Shown here piece by piece: positions 53,981 to 63,382 of a stretch of 64,000 nt of DNA. Each line of letters starts with the position of its first letter. The first letter of the stretch is position 1. Source of the DNA: an uncultured Pelagibacteraceae bacterium. GTDB lineage: Bacteria > Pseudomonadota > Alphaproteobacteria > Pelagibacterales > Pelagibacteraceae. The notes under the pieces are model-generated. The model was given only the letters and a program-made list of their open reading frames with translations, was not told where the DNA came from and did not search any database. The translations under genes and the position numbers were made by a program. The stretch covers positions 37,506 to 101,505 of the forward strand of contig CABXTN010000002.1 of assembly GCA_902515185.1 (NCBI GenBank), given 5' to 3'.

Positions 53981-55197
53981 CCTCTGAAAAATTTTTTAAA
54001 AATAATACAGCTTTAATAACTTTAATCGCTGCATGCTTAGTTGTATTAATATCTCTCAGTGTTCGTCAGGTTTTTGGAATGTTTTTCATGGACTTCAATA
54101 TTGATTTAGGAATTTCAAACACAGAATTTGGTTTAGCAATTGGTGTTCAAATGCTTGGTTGGGGCCTTTCTGGACCTATTTTTGGAGCAATAGCCGACAA
54201 GTATGGAGGTCATAAGGCTATAACATTAGCTTTTATCTTTTATATATTAGGAGTTTATTTTTTATTTGCAGGCCCTAATACAGGTATTTATTTTCAAATG
54301 AGCTTAGGTGTTCTAATTGGAATTGGTTGTGGTGGAACGGCAATAAGTATTCCAATGTCAATTGTTGGAAAACATTTTCCTTTATCAAATAGAACAATTG
54401 CAATGAGTATAGTGACGGCCGTAGGTTCATTTGGTTATTTCTTATCACCATTGTTTACACAATATTCACTGAATAGTAACGGTTGGGTTCAGACATTAAT
54501 TTATTTTATGATTTTTTTAATGGCTGGCTTAGTAATAGCTTTTTTTGTTAGATCACCTAGCTCAAGAGAATCACTTGAAACTTCGAATGATCAAAGTACA
54601 TTAAGTGCATTAAAAGAAGCATTTCAAAATAAAAGCTATATTCTTTTGGTAGCAGGTTTCTTTGTGTGTGGTTTTCATATTACTTTAGTTGGCACTCATG
54701 TTCCTAAATATGTAATAGACAGGGGTCTAGATAGCTGGACAGCAGCAATGATATTGTCCCTTATTGGTTTTTTTAATATTTTTGGTTCTCTTCTTAGTGG
54801 TTATATGTCTACTAAAATGAGTAAAAAAATTATTTTAAGCGGAATTTATTTATTAAGAGGTGTATCAATTTGTTTATTTATTTTCACCCCACCAAGTACA
54901 ATAAGTTCAATAATTTTTGGAGCTAGTTTTGGATTTTTATGGCTATCAACCGTTCCAGCAACAAGCGGAATAGTAGCACATATTTTTGGAACGAAGTATT
55001 TAGGATTGCTTTATGGTCTTGTTTTCTTAAGTCATCAAATAGGATCGTTTTTTGGAGCTTATTTAGGAGGTTTATTTTATGATCTGTATGGGTCATATGA
55101 CTATGCGTGGTATTTGGCAATTGCATTGTCTATATTTGCTGGTTTAATACACCTACCAATAAAAGAGCAAGCAGTTGAAAGATTACAAAAAGCATAA
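53977..55197 (+). CDS. MFS transporter (OFA-like)
   Basis: A 406-residue carrier with twelve hydrophobic segments and the G-x-x-x-D-K-Y-G-G loop between helices 2 and 3 (near residue 66). The N-terminal R-Q-V-F-G-M-F-F and G-W-G-L-S-G-P-I-F-G resemble the oxalate/formate antiporter group. ATGA overlap with metC suggests a sulfur-amino-acid-related or organic-acid cargo. Confidence 0.82.
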   Translation: MTSEKFFKNNTALITLIAACLVVLISLSVRQVFGMFFMDFNIDLGISNTEFGLAIGVQMLGWGLSGPIFGAIADKYGGHKAITLAFIFYILGVYFLFAGPNTGIYFQMSLGVLIGIGCGGTAISIPMSIVGKHFPLSNRTIAMSIVTAVGSFGYFLSPLFTQYSLNSNGWVQTLIYFMIFLMAGLVIAFFVRSPSSRESLETSNDQSTLSALKEAFQNKSYILLVAGFFVCGFHITLVGTHVPKYVIDRGLDSWTAAMILSLIGFFNIFGSLLSGYMSTKMSKKIILSGIYLLRGVSICLFIFTPPSTISSIIFGASFGFLWLSTVPATSGIVAHIFGTKYLGLLYGLVFLSHQIGSFFGAYLGGLFYDLYGSYDYAWYLAIALSIFAGLIHLPIKEQAVERLQKA

Positions 55198-56389
55198 AAT
55201 TAAATTTAATCCATTTTTGGAGAAACTTTATCAATCGGATAAAGCAATGATTATATATAAAGTAAAAGATGGATATAATATTTATACCGACTTCTCAAAA
55301 AAGATTATTTTAAATAATAAAAATATTGAAAAATTTTTAAATAAATTTAATAAAAAAAAAACCAGTAAAGAAACTGACTTATTTATAGGTTTTTTTGGAT
55401 ATGAAATTTTATGTAATTTATTGAATATAAAAATAAAAAATCAAAAAAAAATTAATTTTTATAAAGGTGTTTTTTATAAGCCTGAAACTATAGTTAAAAT
55501 TAGAAAAGATATAAAAGTTATATCTACAATTAAAAGCTTTAAATTTAAGGATTCTTTTAGTGACACTCAAATACTATCATCATTTAAATTAAATATTGAT
55601 TTCAAAAAATATAATAAGATTTTCAATGTATTTTCAAAAAAAATCAAACAAGGCGAAACTTATCAAATTAAAATATGCACAAAATATAAAAACAAATCTA
55701 AAATTAACCCTGTTAATTTCTTTTGGAAATTAATGAAAGTAAATGCAGCACCTGAATCTTTTATGATTAGAGATAAAAATTATTCAATAGTAAGCTGCTC
55801 CCCCGAAACACTGATTGATAAAAGTGGAAATAAGATAATAACCAAACCAATTGCTGGAACCCTAAAAAAACAAAGTAATAACAATATCAATAAAGCATTA
55901 AATTTTTTTAAGAATAATAATAAAGAAACAAAAGAGCATAATATGATTGTAGATATGGAAAGAAATGACCTTTCAAGAGTTTGCGTTCCTGGCTCAGTTA
56001 AAATTCTTAGAGAAAAATTTGTTGAGGAATATAAACACCTGTTTCATTACGTAACATCAATTCAAGGTATTCTTAAAAAAAAAATAACCATAAAAGAAAT
56101 AATTAAATCAATGATGCCAGGCGGATCGGTTATTGGATGTCCTAAAATTCGAACTTTAGAATTACTAAACAATCAAGAAAAAGAAGATAGAAATATATTT
56201 ACTGGTAGTTTTGGATATATAAAATTTAATCAAGATATGAGATTTAATATTATAATAAGATCAATTTTAAATTTTAAAAAGACGTCAGAAGTGTCAGCTG
56301 CATCTGGGGTTGTCTTGGACAGCTCATCAAAAAAAGAATTTAATGAAAATTTCATTAAAGCTAAATCTTTATTAGAACTTTATAAATGA
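55175..56389 (+). CDS. pabB: Para-aminobenzoate synthase component I
   Basis: A 404-residue chorismate-binding enzyme with the K-P-I-A-G-T, H-x-M-I-V-D-x-x-R-N-D-L-S-R and P-G-G-S-V-I-G-C-P-K motifs. Start is uncertain: TTG 55175 overlaps the MFS gene by 23 bases; ATG 55247 would trim 24 residues. The adjacent pabA and pabC favour ADC synthase over anthranilate synthase. Confidence 0.88.
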   Translation: MKDYKKHKIKFNPFLEKLYQSDKAMIIYKVKDGYNIYTDFSKKIILNNKNIEKFLNKFNKKKTSKETDLFIGFFGYEILCNLLNIKIKNQKKINFYKGVFYKPETIVKIRKDIKVISTIKSFKFKDSFSDTQILSSFKLNIDFKKYNKIFNVFSKKIKQGETYQIKICTKYKNKSKINPVNFFWKLMKVNAAPESFMIRDKNYSIVSCSPETLIDKSGNKIITKPIAGTLKKQSNNNINKALNFFKNNNKETKEHNMIVDMERNDLSRVCVPGSVKILREKFVEEYKHLFHYVTSIQGILKKKITIKEIIKSMMPGGSVIGCPKIRTLELLNNQEKEDRNIFTGSFGYIKFNQDMRFNIIIRSILNFKKTSEVSAASGVVLDSSSKKEFNENFIKAKSLLELYK

Positions 56390-56943
56390 TTTATATTATA
56401 GATCACAAAGATTCATTTACTTGGAATGTCGTTCACCAATTTTCAAAATTTGATGAAGTGTATTGCTCGAATTATGATCAAATTAATCAAAAAAAAATTA
56501 AACAAAGTCATACAATAGTTTTATCACCTGGCCCTGGCTCACCTAAAGACTACCCTTTAACTTCTAAAATTTATAGAGATTACAAAGGAAAGAAAAAAAT
56601 AATCGGAGTTTGTTTAGGATACCAGCAAATACTATTTAGTGAAAAAGGGAAGATCGTTCAGCAAAAAAGAATCTTTCATGGATATCAATCAAAAATTAAA
56701 ATTACTTCTGAGAGTGAGATTTTTAAAAAAAACAAAACATTTTACGTTGGAAGATATCATTCGTTAAAGTTATATGAGCCTTACAAATCAAAAGATATTA
56801 AAATTACTATGAGATGTTCCAAAACTAATATAGCAATGGGTTTTGAAGATATAAAAAATAATGTATATGGATTTCAGTTTCATCCTGAATCTTTTTTAAC
56901 AAAAAATGGTGACCTTATTATTAAAAAAATCTTATCAGCATAA
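56386..56943 (+). CDS. pabA: Para-aminobenzoate synthase glutamine amidotransferase
   Basis: A 185-residue class I amidotransferase: G-V-C-L-G-Y-Q (C76 nucleophile), L-S-P-G-P-G-S-P, and F-Q-F-H-P-E-S. It feeds ammonia to PabB. ATGA overlap with pabB and a 38-base overlap with pabC. Confidence 0.9.
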   Translation: MIYIIDHKDSFTWNVVHQFSKFDEVYCSNYDQINQKKIKQSHTIVLSPGPGSPKDYPLTSKIYRDYKGKKKIIGVCLGYQQILFSEKGKIVQQKRIFHGYQSKIKITSESEIFKKNKTFYVGRYHSLKLYEPYKSKDIKITMRCSKTNIAMGFEDIKNNVYGFQFHPESFLTKNGDLIIKKILSA

Positions 56944-57652
56944 AGATCATAAAGAAATAAAATTTAATGATCTTTGGAATGCACATGGTGTCTTTACAAC
57001 TATGCGTGTAGTTGGAAAAAATAAAAAGATTTTGTTCTTTAAAGAACATATAGACAATTTAATTAAATCATTAAAAAATTATGGATTAAATAGAAAAGAT
57101 CTTAAAAAAACTATTCTTAGACTTATTAGAACAAATTTACCTAATATGAAAAATTTTGATCACCTATTTAGAGTTGCGGTAAATAGTAAAATGATTTCGA
57201 TATCGCTTCGAAAAAGAAATAAATCAAAGTTAAATTTTAAGTTAAAACTTTTGGATTATAAAAGAGTAGATCCACAACATAAAAATCTTAAATATAAAAA
57301 AATTCTAACATTTTTAAAAAAACTAGATAATAGAGAATATGATGTAGCATTACACAAGAATAAGAAATTTTTAGAAACTGGGACATCTAATTTATTATTT
57401 GTTCAAAATAAAAATATATTCTCTCCTAAAACTAGTTTCTATAGTGGAACAACCTTCAAATTTTTTAAGAAAAATATTAAAATTACTTTAAGAGATATTA
57501 AATTAAAGGATGTTAAGAATTATGAAGAAATAATTTTAATAGGATCTGGTAAAGCTGTAACATCTGTGGCAAAAATTGAAAAACTTCACTGGAAAAGAAA
57601 AAGTTTTGAGATTTTTTATAAACTTAAAAAAATTTATAATAAACAACTTTAA
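56906..57652 (+). CDS. pabC: Aminodeoxychorismate lyase-like PLP enzyme
   Basis: A 248-residue class IV PLP enzyme. W-N-A-H-G-V-F-T-T-M-R matches the PabC G-V-F-E-T-M-R region, and E-T-G-T-S-N-L-L-F-V is the cofactor loop. Start is uncertain: ATG 56906 or GTG 56909, both inside pabA. It releases pyruvate from ADC to give PABA for folate. Confidence 0.82.
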   Translation: MVTLLLKKSYQHKDHKEIKFNDLWNAHGVFTTMRVVGKNKKILFFKEHIDNLIKSLKNYGLNRKDLKKTILRLIRTNLPNMKNFDHLFRVAVNSKMISISLRKRNKSKLNFKLKLLDYKRVDPQHKNLKYKKILTFLKKLDNREYDVALHKNKKFLETGTSNLLFVQNKNIFSPKTSFYSGTTFKFFKKNIKITLRDIKLKDVKNYEEIILIGSGKAVTSVAKIEKLHWKRKSFEIFYKLKKIYNKQL

Positions 57653-57655
57653 ATT

Positions 57656-58054
57656 ATGAGAGACCCAAATAACCCATGCTTGTTTTGTAATATTAAAAAA
57701 AAAGATATAATTTTTGATAATAGTTATGCTTATGTAAGTTTTGATAGTTATCCAGTTTCAAAATTCCATTCTTTAATTTTTCCAAAAAGACATATAGAAA
57801 ACTTCTTTGAATTAAATGACAATGAGCTTTTAGCGTGTAATGATTTGATTAATAAAATTAAAAATAAAGTACAAGCAGATGATAAAACAATAAAAGGTTT
57901 TAATATTGGATCGAACTTAGGAAAAGTAGCTGGCCAATCTATTATGCATTGTCATATTCACCTGATTCCCAGAAGGGAAGGTGATGTTGACAATCCACAA
58001 GGTGGTGTAAGGGCTGTAATTCCAGCAAAACAGCATTATACTAGAAAAAAGTAA
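57656..58054 (+). CDS. HIT-family nucleotide hydrolase
   Basis: A 132-residue histidine-triad protein: H98-C-H100-I-H102-L-I-P-R active site and an N-terminal C-x-F-C pair (C8, C11) that may bind zinc. It hydrolyses nucleoside phosphoramidates or dinucleoside polyphosphates. It follows pabC by three bases. Confidence 0.9.
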   Translation: MRDPNNPCLFCNIKKKDIIFDNSYAYVSFDSYPVSKFHSLIFPKRHIENFFELNDNELLACNDLINKIKNKVQADDKTIKGFNIGSNLGKVAGQSIMHCHIHLIPRREGDVDNPQGGVRAVIPAKQHYTRKK

Positions 58055-58140
58055 ATAATTTCTTAATTTCTACAACTTTAAAATGTGTCTATATCACTGT
58101 TGAACTAAAACTTTATCTGTATTAGAAAGTTCAGAATAAT

Positions 58141-58935
58141 ATGATTACAATAAACCCATTTTCTCAACTTACAGAAACAATTCCATCTATAGCATTACAA
58201 TCTTTTGTGCTGGTAATGGTTGGATTAGTTGCTGCTGGAACGATATTAGATATTATTCATAAAAAAAATGTAAAATATTTTTTCAATAATGCAAAAAAAG
58301 CAAAACAAAATGCAACAAGAGAGCTAGGATCAGGTGAACGAATAGCTATTATTGGCAAAACAATTGTGCACGATATTGGCACAACTGCAGAATTGGGAAT
58401 GGGAAAAAGAAGAGTGGCTCATGTCTTAGGAATGTACGGAACTATTTTATTTTGGGCTGGGTCAGCAGTTATGATTTTTTGTTATTCATCTACTAACGCA
58501 GTAACACCAACTTTTTGGCCAGCAATTTGGCACATAGGTGCTTTTATGACATGTGTTGGTGGATTCTGGTTTTGGTTTTTTTTAAGAGTGGATGTAGCCT
58601 CAGAAGCAAATTCAGTTTTTAGAATCATTAAAGCTGATCTATTTGTTTTAGCCCTTTTGACATCATCTTTATTTGGTCTGTTATGGTCATTTTTTCAAGC
58701 TAAAGGATTGTTTGGATGGGACACTTTATTTCTAGTTCTATTTGCAATTTCAAATATAGTTCTATTTGGGGGGGTATATTGGTCTAAATTTGCGCATATG
58801 TTTTATAAACCAGGTGCAGCCATACAAAAGAATTTGGCTGAGGCAGACGGTTCAAGAGACAACTTGCCAGCGCCTGCAGACGCACCAGAGCAATTTGGTC
58901 TAGGAATTAAAAGAGAGCAACCTAAACACTATTAA
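58141..58935 (+). CDS. aprM: Putative APS reductase membrane anchor AprM
   Basis: A 264-residue protein with about six hydrophobic segments, heme-ligand candidates H86 in A-H-V-L-G-M and H124 in I-W-H-I-G-A, and a soluble C-terminus. Its position directly before aprB-aprA fits AprM, the quinone-side anchor used in SAR11 and some sulfur oxidisers instead of Qmo. Confidence 0.82.
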   Translation: MITINPFSQLTETIPSIALQSFVLVMVGLVAAGTILDIIHKKNVKYFFNNAKKAKQNATRELGSGERIAIIGKTIVHDIGTTAELGMGKRRVAHVLGMYGTILFWAGSAVMIFCYSSTNAVTPTFWPAIWHIGAFMTCVGGFWFWFFLRVDVASEANSVFRIIKADLFVLALLTSSLFGLLWSFFQAKGLFGWDTLFLVLFAISNIVLFGGVYWSKFAHMFYKPGAAIQKNLAEADGSRDNLPAPADAPEQFGLGIKREQPKHY

Positions 58936-58965
58936 TATGATAAAATTAAAAGGAAAAAAATAAAT

Positions 58966-59436
58966 ATGTCAACTTTTGTATACATGACTAGATGCGATGG
59001 ATGTGGACACTGCGTAGATATTTGTCCGTCAGATATTATGCATATAGACGAAACTATAAGAAGAGCCAAAAATATTGAACCAAATTTTTGTTGGGAATGT
59101 TATTCGTGTGTTAAAGCCTGCCCTAATCATGCAATTGATGTAAGAGGCTATGCAGACTTTGCTCCAATGGGACATAGCGTAAGAGTTAGAAGAGAGGAAG
59201 AAAAAGGAACGATCTCATGGAGAATAAAATTTAGAAACGGAACAGAGAAAAACTTTGTATCACCAATTACCACAAAGCCTTGGGGTAAATTTATTCCTAA
59301 ACTTGCAGAAGCTGATACACCGAACCAAGGTGAGATTAATTCACAAATACTTTATAACGAACCTCATGGATTAAACACAAATCAAGACTTACCTACAGTA
59401 GATAAAAGCAAATTTAAAAAAGGGGTTTACTATTAA
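58966..59436 (+). CDS. aprB: Adenylylsulfate reductase beta subunit
   Basis: A 156-residue ferredoxin-type subunit with two [4Fe-4S] motifs: C10-x2-C13-x2-C16-x3-C20 and C42-x2-C45-x2-C48-x3-C52. It carries electrons between AprA and the membrane. TAATG overlap with aprA. Confidence 0.94.
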   Translation: MSTFVYMTRCDGCGHCVDICPSDIMHIDETIRRAKNIEPNFCWECYSCVKACPNHAIDVRGYADFAPMGHSVRVRREEEKGTISWRIKFRNGTEKNFVSPITTKPWGKFIPKLAEADTPNQGEINSQILYNEPHGLNTNQDLPTVDKSKFKKGVYY

Positions 59437-61295
59437 TGCCAAAGTCTAAAACAGTATACGAAGATTGCGATGTTCTAGTAGTCGGTGGAGGAATGGCAGG
59501 TACAGGTGCTGCTTTTGAAGCGAGACATTGGGGAAGAGATTTAAAAATTATTTGTGTTGAGAAGGCTAATATAGATAGAAGTGGAGCTGTAGCTCAAGGC
59601 CTTTATGCAATCAATTGTTATATGGGAATGCAATGGGGTGAAAATCAACCAGAAGATCACGTTCGTTATGCAAGAAATGATTTAATGGGTCTTGTTAGAG
59701 AAGATTTAGGTTATGACATGGCTCGTCATGTAGACTCAACTGTACATATGTTTGATGAGTGGGGCCTTCCAATGATGAAGAATAAGGAAACTGGAAGATA
59801 TCAAAGAGAAGGTAAATGGCAAATAATGATTCATGGAGAAAGTTACAAACCTATAGTAGCTGAGGCAGCAAAAAAATCTGCTGATAAAATTTATAATAGA
59901 ATAATGGTTACTCATTTATTAATGGATGAAACTAAAGAAAATAGAGTAGGTGGGGCTGTTGGATTTAATATGAGAACAGGAGATTATCACGTATTTAGAT
60001 CAAAAACTGTAATTGTAGCAGCCGGAGGAGCGTCACATATTTTTAAACCAAGATCAGTAGGTGAAGGAATGGGAAGAACTTGGTACGCACCATGGTCGAA
60101 TGGATCAGCTTATGCACTTCCAATTGCAGCTGGAGCTAAAATGACTCAAATGGAAAATAGAATTGTATTATGTAGATTTAAAGATGGATATGGTCCGGTT
60201 GGAGCATATTTTTTACATCTAAAAACTTATACACAAAATGCTAATGGTGAAAATTATGAAAAAAAATGGTACGAACAAACAAAAGAGTTAGTAGGAGAGT
60301 ACATTGATCACCATCCAACACCTACTTGTTTAAGAAATCATGCATTTGTACAAGAAGTAATGTCAGGTAACGGACCTATACACATGGTAACAAAAGAAGC
60401 TTTTCAAGATCCACATCTGGAAACAGTTGGATGGGAAAATTTTTTAGGAATGACAGTAGGGCAAGCAGTTGTCTGGGCTTCACAAAATATTGATCCAAAA
60501 TATACTAATCCTGAACTTACTACATCGGAGCCATATGTTATGGGATCACACGCAACATGTTCAGGTGCATGGGTGAGTGGACCTGAAGACTTATCTCCAC
60601 CAGAGTATTTTTGGGGATACAATAGAATGTTAACCGTAGAAGGCTTATTTGGCGCTGGAGATACTGTAGGTGGTAGTGCTCATAAATTTTCATCTGGTTC
60701 TTTTACTGAAGGAAGATTAGCTGCAAAAGCTGCAGTAAAATATATTGAAGACAAAAAAGCTAAAGATTTAATGGTTTCTGACAAACAGTGCGAAGATTTT
60801 AGAGAGGTCATTTATAAACCACTTGAAAACTATACAGTTGGTAGAAATGAAATAACTGGAGGAACAGTTTCTCCAAGCTATATTTCCCCAATTCAAGGTC
60901 TTCAAAGACTTCAAAAGATAATGGATGAGTATGTTGGTGGTATTACGGTAAATTATATGACAAATGAAAATTTACTTAAAAAGGGCTTAGAGTTGTTAGA
61001 CTGGTTAACTGAAGATTTAGAAAACGTTGGTGCAGAAGACTATCATCAACTTATGAGAGCGTGGGAGTTGAAACATAGAACGTTAACTTCTCAATGTGTA
61101 ACTGAGCACACTTTATTTAGAAAAGAAACACGTTGGCCTGGTTACTATTATCGAGGTGATTATATGAAACTTGATGATGAAAATTGGCATTGTTTAACTG
61201 TTTCAAGACGTGATCCTAAAACAGGCAAGTTTACAATGGAAAAACAACCTGTTTACCACATAATAGACGAAAAAGAGAAAAAGCAAGCTTCTTAG
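59436..61295 (+). CDS. aprA: Adenylylsulfate reductase alpha subunit
   Basis: A 619-residue flavoprotein: FAD site V-V-G-G-G-M-A-G (residues 16-23), A-R-H-W, R-S-G-A-V-A-Q-G-L, and a C-terminal W-E-L-K-H-R. AprBA interconverts APS and sulfite plus AMP; in aerobic SAR11 it likely runs oxidatively to deal with sulfite from organosulfur compounds. Confidence 0.95.
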   Translation: MPKSKTVYEDCDVLVVGGGMAGTGAAFEARHWGRDLKIICVEKANIDRSGAVAQGLYAINCYMGMQWGENQPEDHVRYARNDLMGLVREDLGYDMARHVDSTVHMFDEWGLPMMKNKETGRYQREGKWQIMIHGESYKPIVAEAAKKSADKIYNRIMVTHLLMDETKENRVGGAVGFNMRTGDYHVFRSKTVIVAAGGASHIFKPRSVGEGMGRTWYAPWSNGSAYALPIAAGAKMTQMENRIVLCRFKDGYGPVGAYFLHLKTYTQNANGENYEKKWYEQTKELVGEYIDHHPTPTCLRNHAFVQEVMSGNGPIHMVTKEAFQDPHLETVGWENFLGMTVGQAVVWASQNIDPKYTNPELTTSEPYVMGSHATCSGAWVSGPEDLSPPEYFWGYNRMLTVEGLFGAGDTVGGSAHKFSSGSFTEGRLAAKAAVKYIEDKKAKDLMVSDKQCEDFREVIYKPLENYTVGRNEITGGTVSPSYISPIQGLQRLQKIMDEYVGGITVNYMTNENLLKKGLELLDWLTEDLENVGAEDYHQLMRAWELKHRTLTSQCVTEHTLFRKETRWPGYYYRGDYMKLDDENWHCLTVSRRDPKTGKFTMEKQPVYHIIDEKEKKQAS

Positions 61296-61310
61296 AATTT
61301 TAAACATATC

Positions 61311-61661
61311 ATGAGTTTAATTGAAAAGTCAGATGAGGATATCATCAAGATAGCAGAACCTATCTGGAACAATTTAATAAAATCTTCAAATATTAAAGAT
61401 TATGGTGGTTTTACAAAAGATTTTTCATCTCAAATGCTTTACGGAGCTAATGAAGTTGAGTTAGGTAAGCAATGGGCTAACAATGAATTAATATCAAGCC
61501 TTAAGGAAAATTGTAAACCTATGGGTTGTCTTCGAAGAGGCATCTATGTAACGGTAATTTATAAGCAAAATAGCTCCAAAATTGCTGGGGATTTTATAGG
61601 GCGACTTGTTTTAGGGGAAGAGGATGGAAGTATTAAAGTTTTTGGGGCCACTATCTTTTAA
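61311..61661 (+). CDS. Unknown 116-residue protein of the apr operon
   Basis: It starts 15 bases after aprA and is soluble. The mix of N-terminal helices (E-D-I-I-K-I-A-E-P-I-W) and later strands (Y-V-T-V-I-Y-K, D-F-I-G-R-L-V-L-G-E-E-D-G) suggests a cystatin/SnoaL-like alpha+beta fold. It has two cysteines (K-P-M-G-C-L-R-R and E-N-C). Function unknown; genomic position suggests sulfur metabolism. Confidence 0.7.
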   Translation: MSLIEKSDEDIIKIAEPIWNNLIKSSNIKDYGGFTKDFSSQMLYGANEVELGKQWANNELISSLKENCKPMGCLRRGIYVTVIYKQNSSKIAGDFIGRLVLGEEDGSIKVFGATIF

Positions 61662-61725
61662 AAAAATTTTCAAACTTAACAATTTAAACTTGCAAACCAG
61701 GGTATAATTGTGCTATTTCGCAATT

Positions 61726-61869
61726 ATGCTTAATAATTTAAATATAAAAAAAATTTTTAAGCATATACCTCAAAATTTTATTTCATTTAATTCTAAAATT
61801 GTACTTTACGCGGGTTTAATAGCTTATTGGGGTGTAATATTAGTGGGGACTTTTCTCCAAATAAACTAG
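61726..61869 (+). CDS. 47-residue single-span membrane protein before TSUP gene
   Basis: ATG 61726 to TAG 61869. A basic N-terminus (K-K-I-F-K-H) is followed by one membrane helix, A-G-L-I-A-Y-W-G-V-I-L-V-G near residues 29-41. Its stop is immediately followed by the TTG/ATG of the TSUP gene, so they are translationally coupled. It may be an accessory subunit of the exporter. Confidence 0.55.
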   Translation: MLNNLNIKKIFKHIPQNFISFNSKIVLYAGLIAYWGVILVGTFLQIN

Positions 61870-62976
61870 TTGTTCTTAATGGAATACTTTCTTCCAATTG
61901 CAGAAGTATATGTAAGTTTACCTTTAATTTTTCTTTTAAGTTTAATAGTTGGGATATTATCAGGTCTATTTGGTGTGGGTGGTGGATTTTTAATGACTCC
62001 ATTTTTAATTTTTATGGGTATTCCACCAGCTTATGCAGTTCCAAATGAAGCTAATAATATTTTAGGTACATCTATATCTGGATCAACAACTCATTATTTA
62101 AAAGGTACTTTAGATTATAAGATGGGATTGATGATAGTTGTTGGTGGTGCCGCAGGTACTATTCTTGGAATTTTAACTTTTACGTATTTTAAAGATATTG
62201 GAAAAATTAATATCGTAATTTCTTTATCTTATATGTACATACTTGCAATAATTGGAACCTTAATGCTTGTTCAAGGTATCACCGAGATAGATAGAGCAAG
62301 AAAAAAAATAGTTGTCAAAAAAAAATTACATCAACACTATTGGATACATGGCTTACCACTAAGAATGAGGTTTAAAAAATCTAAATTATACGAAAGTGCA
62401 TTTACACCAATTATAATAGGACTGATAGTTGGATTTATTGCTGCAATAATGGGTATTGGTGGTGCATTTATTCTTGTTCCAGCTATGATTTATATAATTG
62501 GAATGCCAACTAAATTAATACCAGGCACATCATTATTTGTAACAATTTTTGTTAGTGCTATCGTGACTATTCTTCATGCATTTAATTATGGATCTATAGA
62601 TTTAATTTTAGTTACAGTTTTAATTTTAGGATCAATTTTAGGAGTTCAAATTGGCCAAAAGGTTGGAGAAAAAGTTGATAGCTCACAATTTAAAACAATA
62701 CTAGCAGTTCTTTTACTCTTAGTTGGTATTGCAGTTGCTTATGATTCATTTTTTGCTGATCATTCTGCAAGGGAGATGCAAAGCAAAGGTACTGAGTCTT
62801 TAACACCTCTAGCCATATTTGTTAAAGATTTATTAAAAGATGCTCCAATTTTATATGGAATGTTTTCAATTGTTTTAGCGCTCGTATTAGGTGTTGGTGC
62901 GGCAATTATAAGAAGATTTTTATCCAATTTAAAGAGGAAATACGTACATACACCACCACCTGCTTCACAAAAGTAA
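61870..62976 (+). CDS. TSUP (TauE/SafE) family sulfite/organosulfonate exporter
   Basis: A 368-residue membrane protein with two TauE/SafE repeats, each with a G-V/I-G-G-G/A-F motif, and about eight hydrophobic segments. Start is TTG 61870 or ATG 61879. Position after aprMBA fits export of sulfite or sulfate, or uptake of a sulfonate. Confidence 0.85.
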   Translation: MFLMEYFLPIAEVYVSLPLIFLLSLIVGILSGLFGVGGGFLMTPFLIFMGIPPAYAVPNEANNILGTSISGSTTHYLKGTLDYKMGLMIVVGGAAGTILGILTFTYFKDIGKINIVISLSYMYILAIIGTLMLVQGITEIDRARKKIVVKKKLHQHYWIHGLPLRMRFKKSKLYESAFTPIIIGLIVGFIAAIMGIGGAFILVPAMIYIIGMPTKLIPGTSLFVTIFVSAIVTILHAFNYGSIDLILVTVLILGSILGVQIGQKVGEKVDSSQFKTILAVLLLLVGIAVAYDSFFADHSAREMQSKGTESLTPLAIFVKDLLKDAPILYGMFSIVLALVLGVGAAIIRRFLSNLKRKYVHTPPPASQK

Positions 62977-63009
62977 TTTAAATTTAATACAATTTTGGTA
63001 CTTAGAATT

Positions 63010-63378
63010 ATGAAAAAATTTTTAACATTATTATTTTGCATTTTAAGTTTTCAAGTATCTGCAATGGAGAAGAAAACCACTTTTGATAAAGATTTATTTA
63101 AAAAAGCCCAAGATGATGGAAAACTAGTAGTTGTAAGTTCTTGGATTAAGTATTGTAGCTCATGTGCTGGACAAATGAAAATTTTACAGAAAGCAGAGAA
63201 AGATTTTGAAAATATCAAATATTTTTCATTTGAAGTAACGAACAAAGAAATTTCTAATCTTTTTAAAGTTGAATATCAGACTACTCTTCTCATATTTAAG
63301 AATAATGAAGAAATTTATCGAAGCATCGGAGAGACTAGTAAAGAAAAGATATATAAAGCTATTGAGTCTTCAATATAA
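63010..63378 (+). CDS. Periplasmic thioredoxin-like protein
   Basis: A 122-residue protein with a signal peptide (M-K-K-F-L ... V-S-A-M) and a thioredoxin-type motif W-I-K-Y-C49-S-S-C52. TTG 62995 is a possible longer start but adds residues before the signal. C-x2-C with two serines is atypical; it resembles DsbD-C or SoxW-like reductants. It probably serves the sulfur unit. Confidence 0.78.
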   Translation: MKKFLTLLFCILSFQVSAMEKKTTFDKDLFKKAQDDGKLVVVSSWIKYCSSCAGQMKILQKAEKDFENIKYFSFEVTNKEISNLFKVEYQTTLLIFKNNEEIYRSIGETSKEKIYKAIESSI

Positions 63379-63382
63379 GATT

